Source: Lineolata rhizophorae (Eukaryota > Ascomycota > Dothideomycetes > Lineolatales > Lineolataceae). From it: a DNA stretch of 64,000 bases. Both the position numbers and the translations under genes were made by a program. The notes beneath the pieces were generated by a model. The model worked only from the letters and a program-made list of their open reading frames with translations. It was not told where the DNA came from and did not search any database. Positions within the stretch are counted from its first letter, which is position 1, and the number at the start of each line of letters is the position of its first letter. Below are positions 10,918 to 21,169 of this stretch, piece after piece. The stretch lies in assembly GCA_010093515.1 (NCBI GenBank), contig MU001679.1, forward strand, positions 451,474 to 515,473, written 5' to 3'.

Positions 10918-12665
10918 ATGGCCTCGTCTCTCGAAGACGACGTACGCATTCCTGCTCCTCTGTACTGTGCGGGGTCCATCTAACAGTCCGCCGCTGTCCA
11001 GGTCTTCGAAAAGCTCAAAACCAAGGCCGACATTGACGAGCTAGAACGTCGCGAGAAAGAAATCAACGCCCGCGTGCACGCCCAGTATGAGAAGTCGCAA
11101 CAGCGCGTGGCCGAGCTGGTACTGTTCAATCCCACGTCTTGTTTTGCTTTCGACGCACGATAGCAGTTGCTGACAAGACATCACCCGACGCAGCTCGGCG
11201 CCAATTCCACTCTGCCTGTCACCATTTCCTCGATCCGCGTCCTCCATGCGAACAACACGCGGCGAACCTTCCTCGAGCGCATATTCGAACCCCTCCTGGG
11301 CGCCAACAAGGACAGGCCGTATACGCTTGAAGGCGCGCTGAAGGATGTCTCCGCCGCCACAGACAAGCTGAACAAGTTCGGTTAGAACGGAGGCCGCACC
11401 TCTCGCGTCCCAGGCTGGGTTGCTGACACGTGCCCGCAGACATCTTCAAGTCCCCCATTTCCGTTTTCATCGACCGCACGGACCCGGCCGACCCGAGCAC
11501 GACGCCGACGGACATCAATGTCTACCTCTCCGCCCAGGAGAAGTCGCGCTACACCATCAAGACGGGCACCGAGGCGGGCAACGCCGAGGGCTCCGCCTAC
11601 GCCAGTGCCGTGCTCCGCAACGTGTTCGGCGGCGCCGAGACGCTGCAGGCGTACGGCTCGCTGGGCACGCGCACGCGGTCCTCGTACTCGGCCTCCTTCG
11701 ACACGCCCATCCTGTCCGACCCGGGCCTGCACTTCGAGGTGGGCGGGGCCGGCAGCAGCACGCTCAAGCCGTGGGCGTCGCACGAGGAGTTCTTGCGCGG
11801 CGGCAGCGCGCGCCTCAAGTGGACGTCGCCCTCGGGCCAGCACCGGCACGACCTGGCGTACTCGGGCTCGTGGCGGCAGATCACGGGGCTGGCGTCGACG
11901 GCGAGCCCGACGGTGCGCGCCGACGCGGGCGACTCGTTCAAGGCGTCGTTGGCGCACACGTACGCCCTCGACCGGCGCGACTACCCGCTGCTGCCGTCGC
12001 GCGGCTACTACCTCCGGTCGACGACGGAGCTGGCCGGCGTGGGCCCGCTGGGCGGCGACGTGGGCTTCGCCAAGCTGGACGTCGAGTCGCAGGCGGCGGC
12101 GCCGCTGCCGGCCGGCGCCGCGCTGACGGCCGGCCTGCGCGGCGGCCTGCTCTACCCGCTCGCCGTCGGCCGCTGGAACCCGGCGGCCGGCCACCCCGAG
12201 CCGAGCCGGCTGCCGGACCGCTTCCAGCTGGGCGGGCCCACCGACGTGCGCGGCTTCCGGCTCTCCGGGCTGGGGCCCCGCGACGGGCCCGACGCTGTGG
12301 GCGGCGACGTCTACGCCGCCGCCGGCGCCAGCCTGCTCCTGCCATTCCCGCGCGTCGGCGCCGCCGCCCCGCTGCGCTTCCAGGCCTTCGTCAACGGCGG
12401 CAGGCTGCTGGCGCTGCAGCCGCCGCCGGGCGGGAAGCCGGACGGCGGCGCGCCCCTGACAGGCGGCGACGTCGCGCGCGGCGTCAAGGCGGCGCTGCGG
12501 GAGCTGCGCGACGGCGGCCTGCCGAGCTGCGCGGCGGGCGTGGGCATCGTGTACGCCCACCCGGCGGCGCGCTTCGAGGTCAACTTCTCACTGCCGCTGG
12601 TGCTGAGGAGGGGTGAGGAGGCCAGGAAGGGCGTCAGCTTTGGCATTGGGGCGAGCTTTTTGTAG
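10918..12665 (+). CDS. SAM50: Mitochondrial outer-membrane SAM50/Tob55 beta-barrel insertase
   Basis: A 517-residue Omp85-family protein, the core of the sorting and assembly machinery that inserts beta-barrel proteins such as Tom40 and porin into the mitochondrial outer membrane. Exons are 10918-10941, 11002-11118, 11194-11380 and 11440-12665. The N-terminal part (MASSLEDDVFEKLKTKAD onward, then VTISSIRVLHANNTRRTFLE) is a single POTRA-like domain. The rest is an alternating-strand barrel. The family hallmark of loop 6 is present as TDVRGFRLSGLGPRDG, with RGF the conserved core. The C-terminal strand GVSFGIGASFL fits a beta-signal. There is no cleavable presequence, as expected. The first exon codes only eight residues. 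The barrel exon is extremely GC-rich, which creates 390-410-codon open frames on the other strand and in other frames. Confidence 0.95.
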
Positions 12666-12808
12666 ATATTTCTTGCTGGTTTTGTGGCGGGTGTGTGTAG
12701 TCGGGGAAGCACTCGTGGATTGAGCCACATCACCAGCCTACCGTTGTGTTTTGCCTGGAGTATGAGCTTCCTACCACTCGCAATTTCCCTAGTGCAAACG
12801 GCCCACAC

Positions 12809-13530
12809 CTATGTATCATATCGAGAGAGACCGTTCTGAAAGAAGCACCGCAGCATTTCTGTACTTACCCATTTGCGCAGCTTGTCTTCTCCCACCGGCA
12901 TTATCCCATCCCAGTCTTTGATGGGGAGCTCGGAAGCGATGAAGGTGATCAATTTGACCGGGAAATGCGGCAAGTCGACTTGACCACGAGCCATCTGCTT
13001 TCTATGTTCGTCACTAGGCAGCAACTCCTGCAGCCGCTCTCATATTCTCCCCTAATTTGCTTCTTAGAAAGATTGAAGCCGTCCCTCAATATGTGAAAGG
13101 TCGTCCCTGGCAGTAGTATACAATCATTCGCCATATGATCAATGAATTCACACTTCTCGAAGCGCTACTGCGCTTCCGGTTTCAATGAAGAACGTATTGC
13201 CGTTGATAAAACGACCTGGGGAGACGAGCTTTCTCGCTAGAGTTTTGGAAGCCGCCAGCTGCTCCAGGATATACTCGTCCGTTAGCTTCCAGTCAAGGTA
13301 CTAAGTAACCACTACAAGATACCTAACTAGAGCAATGACACCCCCGGTATACCTGGAGAAGTTGGAACTAGCAATTTGCCCAGAACTCGGGCACACCTAT
13401 TCATACGAGGGGCTCCTCGCAATACTGCCTGATTGCATCTGCCCGTGGTTCAAATTGCCGCTTTAGTAATTGAGCCGAACATTGCAGGGAACTGATGGCA
13501 TCACAAGAGCCGGCCTTTTATAGGAACTAC
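12809..13530 (-). pseudogene. Decayed protein-coding patch, family not recognised
   Basis: On the minus strand several neighbouring open segments in different frames have coherent, protein-like composition, unlike the rest of the AT-rich block. Recognisable pieces include WKLTDEYILEQLAASKTLAR, PGRFINGNTFFIETG, LPGTTFHILRDGFNLSKK and FPVKLITFIASELPIKDWDG. They follow one another in a consistent order over about 700 bases but do not form one open frame, and not all interruptions can be explained by ordinary introns. The simplest reading is a host gene that has decayed. Alternatives are a live gene with short introns I have modelled badly, or chance. I could not assign a family; no reverse transcriptase, integrase or transposase motif is visible. 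Confidence 0.4.
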
Positions 13531-16426
13531 ATTGACAAAGCTGCATTCCGTTAAGAGTCTCTTGTGATAGAGAATAGCGACACAAATAGACGAAGAACTA
13601 CAAACAAGTAGACGAAAATATGATGGTAAATAGAAGACCTACCTAACTGCGAGTAGAGCCAGCGCCTTGCTGGACGCTGGCTAGCGTCTGCCCTCAGAAG
13701 AACACTGCAGTTGCCGCACATCAATGCCTTGAACACCCAGTGAGAGCTGAGGCTGGCAGTTACTGGTACACCTGTTGCCACGTCTAAGGCTAGAAAACTT
13801 GCGACCCATTTCTGCTGCAATTTCAAGGCTAAGTGACTATCCACAAACCGTGATTCATGACTTGAACTTCCTGAGACTTTGCAAAAATAGAACGGGGAAA
13901 GTTTATTTTTCCGTATAAAGGAATGCTGTAAACGGAAAGCATATTCTATATTAGCTAACACCTTTGAAGAAGCCAAGTCCATCTAGGTCTACTCGTGCAT
14001 AGGTTTGCGATTCAGTGTCAATTGGAACATGCCAGTCTCTTAGCCGTGAACAAAGTGCCTTATTATTCTACAGGCCTTGCAGCACAAAAATTACGCATCT
14101 CTTATCTCTAATACAGCGTTGACTTTGGAACGACGAAACATTTGTCAGTATTGTTAGAAGGTTCCTTTCTATTTCCTGTGATCTGGTCTTGCGCTAAAGA
14201 ATGCACCGCGGGTCTGAATTTAATGGCATATAGATTCCACTCATATTTTGTCATTCCGACATAAGTACAATTGGTGTATATTAAGCCTAGTAGCATTTCA
14301 CAGTTTGCTTGTATTGTCCATACCTAAGTATATGGCAGAACACAGTCTTACTGTAGATGTCTTGTTAACCGGATAGCGAAAGCTCGAGATACACAGGCTC
14401 AATGCTTACTACCACTATCCATGACGTACGACCCTCGGGGATGGGATGAAGCTTTAGGTCACTAGGAAACAAACGAAATCCGCAACAGAACTTAACGTTG
14501 GGTCGATCAATGCTGTACGGCTGACTAGACGTGCTTCTCTTAAGACTGATTCGTTTGAAGTAGGAAGATCTGGCGGCTTGCCCATGGGCAACAAACCCGT
14601 GTTAAATGAAAGACGAATGTTCTGAATTTGAAGGAATCTGGGCGTATCATAATTTGTTGGTTCCACGGACAATGACGTGGTATTACGAGTGGAGTATATT
14701 TATCTAGGCTCGGTGTAAGGATCGAGGAGAGACTGTGAAAGCACCCACTGAAGTACCTGAATATTAGATCGTCTTTATTTAGCAATTTAAATTGTTCGTT
14801 AGTCTCTCAGGGGTAGAAATTTCGTCATTGCAGCTGCTGAATCTGGTGTTTTTGCTACAGTCTGGCGCTTTAAAGACGGTCTTTTCAGTCTTTCTCGCTG
14901 GCCTGGTCGTTGCCTCGATTTCCGGCTTAACGGTGCCTTTAGGCTGAGGGATTTTGCCCTTGAGTAATGTGATTTGGTAGCTGGAATTCATATTGGTAGG
15001 CAGTGGTGGAGGGTTGACGGGACGAAAGAAGGGGTCTGGACGCTAAGTGGATCTGCTACTCAATCTGTACAGTATGCACCCCGTTGTCGATCGTGAGTGA
15101 GGGTGAAATGCTGCCTTCCATTCTGGGGACTGCGCTTGTAGGGGCATTTTGGGCGATATTCGGGGAATTAATGTATGACTGATGAGGCGCTCTGTAGATC
15201 TCATGTAGCAGCTACGATGCTGCATGTGTGCAGCTGTCGGTACTTGATCGTGCTCAGCCAGATCGGTAGATGCCGCGTGAACAGTTTTGGAGTGCCACGA
15301 GGAAGCGTTCCCTTTTTAATTCATTTATATGGGTCCAGTAGAACTCAAAGGAAGTATACACCATTCGGTGCCATGCTGAGGCCGGCCGTTAAAGGCTGAT
15401 TACTGAGCTTCTGACCCCTTAGATGATTTAAATGCCAAGTGTTATCTCATTCGTCGTATTCTAGAAACTCACTCACCAATAAAAGTCTTCCGGAAGAGTC
15501 GGGTGTGACAGTGGCAGACAGGACACAAAACAAATCTCGCCGTCTGGCTGGGACGACTATGCGTCGCTCGCGCTAGAAACTCCGACGCGCGATGACGCAC
15601 GTGTCGCAAAACTCCGCAAATCGAAAGTGCCCGATTGCTTTGACGGCCCCCGACTTGACTTCATCCTCTTCGACTTCCCCGAGCTGCCTCGAAACCGAGA
15701 GCTAAAACAAACAGGAAAAGGCCAAGTACAGAGAGCCATGGCAGTGGCAAGATGCCAATTTGTCCCTAGGATGAGACCTGGGGCTTGGCCCCGGCAGTAT
15801 GCGCCCGAGCGCCTTTTGAACCCACTGCTCAACCTCCTCCCCCATCGGGCCCTCCCACTCAATGGGTCAATATGCCAAAGTCACAAGTTGCCGTAGTGCA
15901 ATCATCGCTAGCGGCGGGGGCGAGTGGCGGGGGGAGGAAGGGGGTTCCCCGGGCGGAAGCCTCGCAAATTGATCCTGCGTCGCAGCTTGACGAACTGGGG
16001 AGAACCTGTCGAGCCCCCATGCACCGGCCACCCCGCAAACAACGTAGATTAAACTTGATCAAACGGCATATTTCTGCGAGGTCACGCAAAAAGCGCAGGG
16101 CGCGCCGACGAGCCAGCAAGGGGTCGAATTAAACGTCACCGATCCCGCTCGGTCCGCATGAAGCGGCGAGAGTGGGCGAAAGAAAAACTTCTTTCTGTGA
16201 CGCTTTTCTGCTCGGTGGTGGTTGCCGGGAGGACACCGCCGATGGAGGAGCATAGTCATCTATCAAACTTAGCCCTGTTGTTGGGTTTCTTGGTATGACG
16301 ATGCTGCACGGCGAGACACAAGCAAGCTTCAGCCGAAGCAAAGCGGAAGGCGGGAACTTTGTAGAAACTTCCTAGCATAGCTTCCTAGCATGGACATTGT
16401 TTTAAAAAAGGGCCACCGCGCGTCCC

Positions 16427-16433
16427 TATAAGA
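16427..16433 (+). promoter_or_regulatory. Possible TATA-like element
   Basis: CTATAAGA lies about 330 bases upstream of the ATG at 16756, before a pyrimidine-rich leader. The match is weak and the distance long for a fungal core promoter. Confidence 0.2.
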
Positions 16434-16755
16434 CTACACGAATAAACGCCCCCCCGGAGAGAGGGTTGCTGCTTAAGACGGTCCCACCAGCGTTCTGGAT
16501 ATACAGCCAGAACGAACAAACCACCAAACGCCATCGATGTTGAAAAGTCAGAAAAAGAAGACTCTATACTCGTTCACTTACCCTGCCCCCTGATCCCGCT
16601 GTCTCTATCCACTTTAACCCCTTCCCCCCAGAGACCGTCGACAACCATTCACATTCCCTCTTCCCTCCTAGAGAAACCCGACACTCATCCATTTCCTTTC
16701 ACCCCCCCTCTTTCCGACCCAATCCCTCCACTTCCCACCTCCTCCAGCCGCAACG

Positions 16756-17648
16756 ATGCCACCACACCCACCCCCCCAGCGCAGCACTGCACCGCCCCCC
16801 CTCCTCCTCGCCGCTCTCCTCCTCTTCCTCGTCCTCCTAGCCACACCCAGCACCGCCTCTCCGTCCGCCGCGCCGCCGTCGCGCCGCCAATCGACGCCCC
16901 CCTTCCCGACCGGCTACCTCGTGACGACCGCGTCCGCCTCGCGGCTCGGCTCGGGCGCGACCAACGCGACCGGCCCGCGCGCCGCCCTCGTCCTCTACAA
17001 GCCCTACAACCAGATGCCCTACTACGTGCGCGCCGCCACGGGCCCCGCCGACAACAACAGCAGCAGCAGCACCGCGCCCTCGGACGCCGCCGCCGCCGCC
17101 GCGACGCCGCAGGCCTACACCCTCGACACCGCCACCAGCCGGCTGCGCGCCACCGGCGACGACGGCTACCCCTACGTCACGGCCGAGGTCGTGGACGGGG
17201 TCAACCTGACGTTTCTGCCCGAGGGGCAGGTGTCGGTCGGGGCCGAGGGCGGGGTCGGCGAGCTGCGGCTCGTGGATCCCGAGGCCGGGAGGGAGGCGCG
17301 GTTACGGAGGGGGAGGAGGAGGAGGAGGAGGGACGCGGAGAGGGACGCGGACGACTTGAGCGGCGCGTATTTGTTGGCTGTTAGGGACGACTATGAGGGG
17401 TGGACGTTGTGCGATGGGTCCATGGGAGAGCGGGTCGTAAGTTTCTCCTTTTTATTTCCCCCCCCCTTTGTTTTGCTGTGTCTGATTTCGTGTTTGCGTC
17501 ACCCTTCGTTATTTTTCCCCTTGTCCGGTCGTGCGGGTTCCACGATATGGTGCTTTGCTCACTGCCGCCCGAACAGGTCGTCTGGAAAGGCCAAGAGGAG
17601 TCGTGTACGCAGACGTACATTCACATGGTGGATTCGCCGCCTTTCTAA
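16756..17648 (+). CDS. Small secreted protein, uncharacterised (DUF7907-like layout)
   Basis: Predicted 250-residue protein from exons 16756-17436 and 17577-17648, phase 0 junction. The N-terminus is a Pro-rich lead followed by a strong hydrophobic core (LLLAALLLFLVLLA) and a likely signal-peptidase site near residue 34 (TPSTA-SPS). The mature part contains GYLVTTASASRLG and ALVLYKPYNQMPYYV, an Asn/Ser/Ala low-complexity stretch, and two late cysteines (WTLCDG and EESCTQTYI) that could pair. An arginine run near residues 183-196 (RLRRGRRRRRR) comes from a GGA repeat in the DNA and looks like a possible Kex2-type processing region. The layout resembles fungal secreted proteins of the DUF7907 type, but I assign no function. 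It converges on the gene at 18847. Confidence 0.7.
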
Positions 17649-18846
17649 CAGCATTTCTCTGTCGTGGGACAAGGAAAAAAAAAGGTGAAAGCTGTTAAGT
17701 TGAGGGATTGTATCAAATTGAGGGATTGACGACTTACTGGGATTTACGATGGCAAAGAATGACCCTCTTTTCCTTTTTTTCAAAACATAGACGCAAGAGT
17801 TAATGGAGGACGAGTATATAGGCAGCAATTGCCAATGCCATTTAATTTGACACACAAAAATAAAAAAAAGGAAAACTCTGCCTACACTCTCACGCGATTG
17901 GCAATGACGACATTCACAAGAAATATACAAACCGCACACAATACTTTGTCTACACTAGTCTCCATATTTGTCCGACTCCCCTCCCCGACAGCTACATGAA
18001 AACTGCGCGCCGTCAACTCGCCGCAACTTTACATCTGCAAATAAAAAGTTTACCGACCAACGCGGGCGAAGAGACCTCGCCACAACGCGTTACCGCGTTC
18101 CTTGCTTTCCCCGACCAAACCCAAAGGCCACGCAGAGGTCCTAGAGTTTTTATCTTTCTCCAACCGCCGCTATTTCTTCCCGCTGCTGCTCCAAGCGAAA
18201 ACGCACTCGGGTTGCGCGACAATATCAACACTAGTACTTAGAGCAGACAGTAAACGCCATGAAAAACAATTAACAATCACCAAGGACCACAACGAGGAGA
18301 GATAAGAAAAAAAAAAGGAAAAAGTAGACAAAAGATGTGACACAAAAACCATGCAAAAGGCCCGACCAGATGTTTTCTCCAAAGAGTCCCCCAAGTATAA
18401 GGGGAGAGAGTCAAGACAAGCGGAAATTCGAAATAAGACGGCACACACCAAGGGCTTTCGGTGCGTGCAATAGACCGCCGGGGACAACAGCCACCACGTC
18501 GGCAGCACATGCAAAGTAGAGGAGAGGGAGGAGACGATGAAGGCCGGGCGACAGCCAGGAGGAAACAAGGAAAAAAAAAAAAAAAAGGAATGGCCGAGGA
18601 AAAAACGCCAGGATGGTTCAATGTAGATAGGAACTAAAAGGCATATCGGATTGGATATAACCGATGTCCAGATCGTAGTGAAGTAAAAGGGAGGAAAATA
18701 AATAGGGACAGGGAAAAGCTTCGCGAGGGAAAGAGAAAAAACATTTGGACAAGAACAGGAAGACCGTCTCCTCATTCCTCATGCCTCTGGAAATGCCTCA
18801 AGACGAGAGAACAAAAATAGCCTCCGTTTTACACCGCTCGGCCCAC
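17649..18846. other. Convergent 3' gap with homopolymer runs
   Basis: About 1.2 kb between two convergent genes. It contains a direct repeat of TTGAGGGATTG near 17700-17730, several A-runs (15 A at 18572-18586) and otherwise nothing gene-like. It presumably carries both 3' UTRs. Confidence 0.5.
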
Positions 18847-21169
18847 CTATGCCATCACCCATTGACAATGGCAGTTCGTGTCCGACTCGGTCCGCTTTCG
18901 CCTACCCATCCTATCCGACGGATCCGTGTATTCGTCGCTGGCGCCGACTTCTGGGATGTTATAAATGATGGGTTCCTCGTTCTCGTCGTGCACGGGCGCC
19001 AAGGTCTGGTCGTCGAGCAACTGCATTTCCTGGCAGTAGGGCTGGTTCGGGTTGCCGGGGATGCGTCGCTCCTCGACCTTGACAACGCGAGGAAACAAGT
19101 CGATGACGGTGTCCGTCGGTATGGCATCCCGAGGCATGAAAGGCATCAGGCCAGGCCAGGTTTGGTCGTCGTCGTCGTCGCTGTCGTCGTCCTGATAACG
19201 TGGGCCCGAAGGACCGGTGGTAGGATCAGGCGCACTGGTGTCGGCAAAGGTTGAAGTGGTGAACGAAGGGAACGTCGAGGTCGACGACAGGGACGACGAG
19301 GTTGTGCTCGCCGAAGCCTCCAGAGCCGAGCTTCGCGCGACGGCCGAGGAATTTTGAGTGACGAAGACGAAACCTTCAACGAAGGTCGAATTCCAGATGC
19401 ACACCCACGGCCGCTCGCCGGCGACGACTTGGGCACGCGAGCCGAACGCGTCGTCAAGGTCCACTTCGATCAACTGTCGCTTGTCCGCCCTATCTAGGCC
19501 GGCGGTGAAGTCCTCCTGTCTAAGCACGACAATCTTGTCGTACGTCGTTTGGAAGTGCCACGCCGGACCACGTTGCGTATCGTCTAGGTCCGACACTAGC
19601 ACAAGATCTTGTACAAATAGATCGGGTATTTGCGGCCCGTAGCTGATGGCGTTGCTGCTGGAGTCCATAGGAGAGATGCTGATACCACTCAAAGAATTCG
19701 TCTGCCCACCAATTACCCTAATCTTGGCGGGAGGTTGGTCTTCAATCTTGCAGCTCCAGGCGGCGATGGCATCCGCGTCTGCGATGCAATCATACTGAGA
19801 CTCCTCTGGCGACTCGAAAGGTAGGTTCCACACGCCCGTGGGGAGAGCCGGCAAGTCGGTAGGCGTTACCGAGAGGACGGACGCGTCGAACATGGACGCC
19901 GTGCTTACGACGGTGACGGTCGCAGATCTCGTGTTGGTCAGCAACAACATTGGTGGTAAAGTAGCATAACCCGAGGGACCGGCGACGCCATTGAACTTAC
20001 GGAGAGTCATCTGTAATTTTGTTCTTCGTGAAAAAGGCCCCGATGACAGCGCCGACAACAATAGCGATGATGACGACCACTGAGACGACGACGAGCACGG
20101 TGCAGAAGGAGATCTTGCCGAAGAGCACCTTTGTTTTCCGCTTTTCTCGCCACGTCTTTTCCTTCCACTTCTTTTCCGACATGTCCGAACTGCCATTGTC
20201 TATGGACACGTTGGTGAAGGGCACATCGGTGGATGAGACACGGTGAGGTGAGGTGACGGCAGCACCGCCGTTGGGAACGAGCGTGTCGTTTGAGTTGGTC
20301 GTCTCGGCACCATTGTCGACGTTGCTGGTGGTGACGGTCAATGGCGTGAAGGCCGTCTTGGCGTGGCCCTCGTCGGGAAACCGGGTGTAGGGAGGCAGCT
20401 GCTCGGTGTGGCCGTCGGGGCCGATGATGTCCTGCTCCTCGCCGTCGGGGCCGATCTGGCGATGGAACCCGCCAGTGTGGCCCGGGAAGCCGACGGGGAT
20501 GGGCTGAGGCCGGTTGGCCATTTCCTCGTCGGGATCCTCGAAGACGTTTTGGGGATACAGGCCGTAAGGGTGCGCCGGGCCGTGATGGCCGGACAAGGGT
20601 CGCTGAGGTGCTCTGATGGTCGATGACGTGACGACGCTAGACGAGCGAGCGACGCCAGTGCCCTGCGGATACATGCCGTAGGGGTGCGAGGCGGCTTGGA
20701 AGGGGCTTTGTGATCGGTTCGTCGTCGCGAACGACGACGCGGAGCTGGTGGAGCGACGTAATGAAGCGGTGTTGTGGGGGTGGTTTGGATGGGCCGTCAT
20801 GCTTGGCACGCGGGCGCTAGGTCCGTCGTGAGGAGGAGGAGCGGCGGCGGCGGCGGCGGGCCTGTCACCATGACCGCCCTTTTGGACGCTACCGCGCGAC
20901 GACGCGACGGCGGGCGGGCGGTCCTTGGCCTCGCCGGCAGCCGTGGCAGACGCCGTCCGTCGAGGATGGCTGGCGGGCAGGGCCGACGGGCCATCCGGAC
21001 GCGTCGGGGTGGGCGTCTGCTGGCGCTGGTGGAGGTCCTGGCTCGGTCGGAAGCCGTCGCCCTGGCCAGGCTCGTCGAAGTCGAGCTCGTCGGGATCGAT
21101 GGCGTACTCGTCGTCGAAGACGTTTGGATTACGGCCGGAATCCGAAGAATCGCGCTTGCGACCGTCCAT
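18847..21169 (-). CDS. Single-pass membrane protein, uncharacterised
   Basis: Predicted 749-residue protein: exon 1 is 20001-21169; exon 2 starts at 19927 and ends at the stop at 18847. The 5' splice site is GTAAGT at 20000. The acceptor follows a CTGAC branch site; GAG at 19928 or a later AAG both keep frame, so the joint is uncertain by a few codons. The N-terminal half is disordered, acidic then Ser/Pro-rich, with two HPYG(M/L)YPQ motifs and the pair QIGPDGEEQDIIGPDG. A basic patch (KKWKEKTWREKRKTK) precedes one transmembrane helix at about residues 353-380 (TVLVVVSVVVIIAIVVGAVI). The C-terminal half would be outside: it has cysteine pairs (YDCIADADAIAAWSCK), N-glycosylation sites, a Ser/Thr-rich stretch and an acidic run. 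The topology suggests a cell-surface protein with a cytoplasmic N-terminus, but no domain is recognised. Confidence 0.75.

Larger units (their letters stand above)
12666..16755. other. Gene-poor, AT-richer block with decayed coding near its left end
   Basis: About 4.1 kb without an intact gene. From about 13.1 to 15.5 kb the sequence is visibly AT-richer than its flanks and open frames are short. One patch at 12.8-13.5 kb looks like decayed protein-coding sequence and is listed separately. From 15.5 kb onward GC content rises again, ending in a pyrimidine-rich leader for the gene at 16756. An imperfect 13-base tandem (CTTCCTAGCATAG) lies near 16369-16392. No transposon ends or known RNA genes were recognised. 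Confidence 0.5.

Noticed and set aside
11382-12616. 392-codon minus-strand and 398-codon plus-strand open frames over the SAM50 barrel exon
   Set aside because: Arg/Ala/Gly-rich products with no family match; the SAM50 frame carries the TDVRGF motif and joins upstream exons cleanly.
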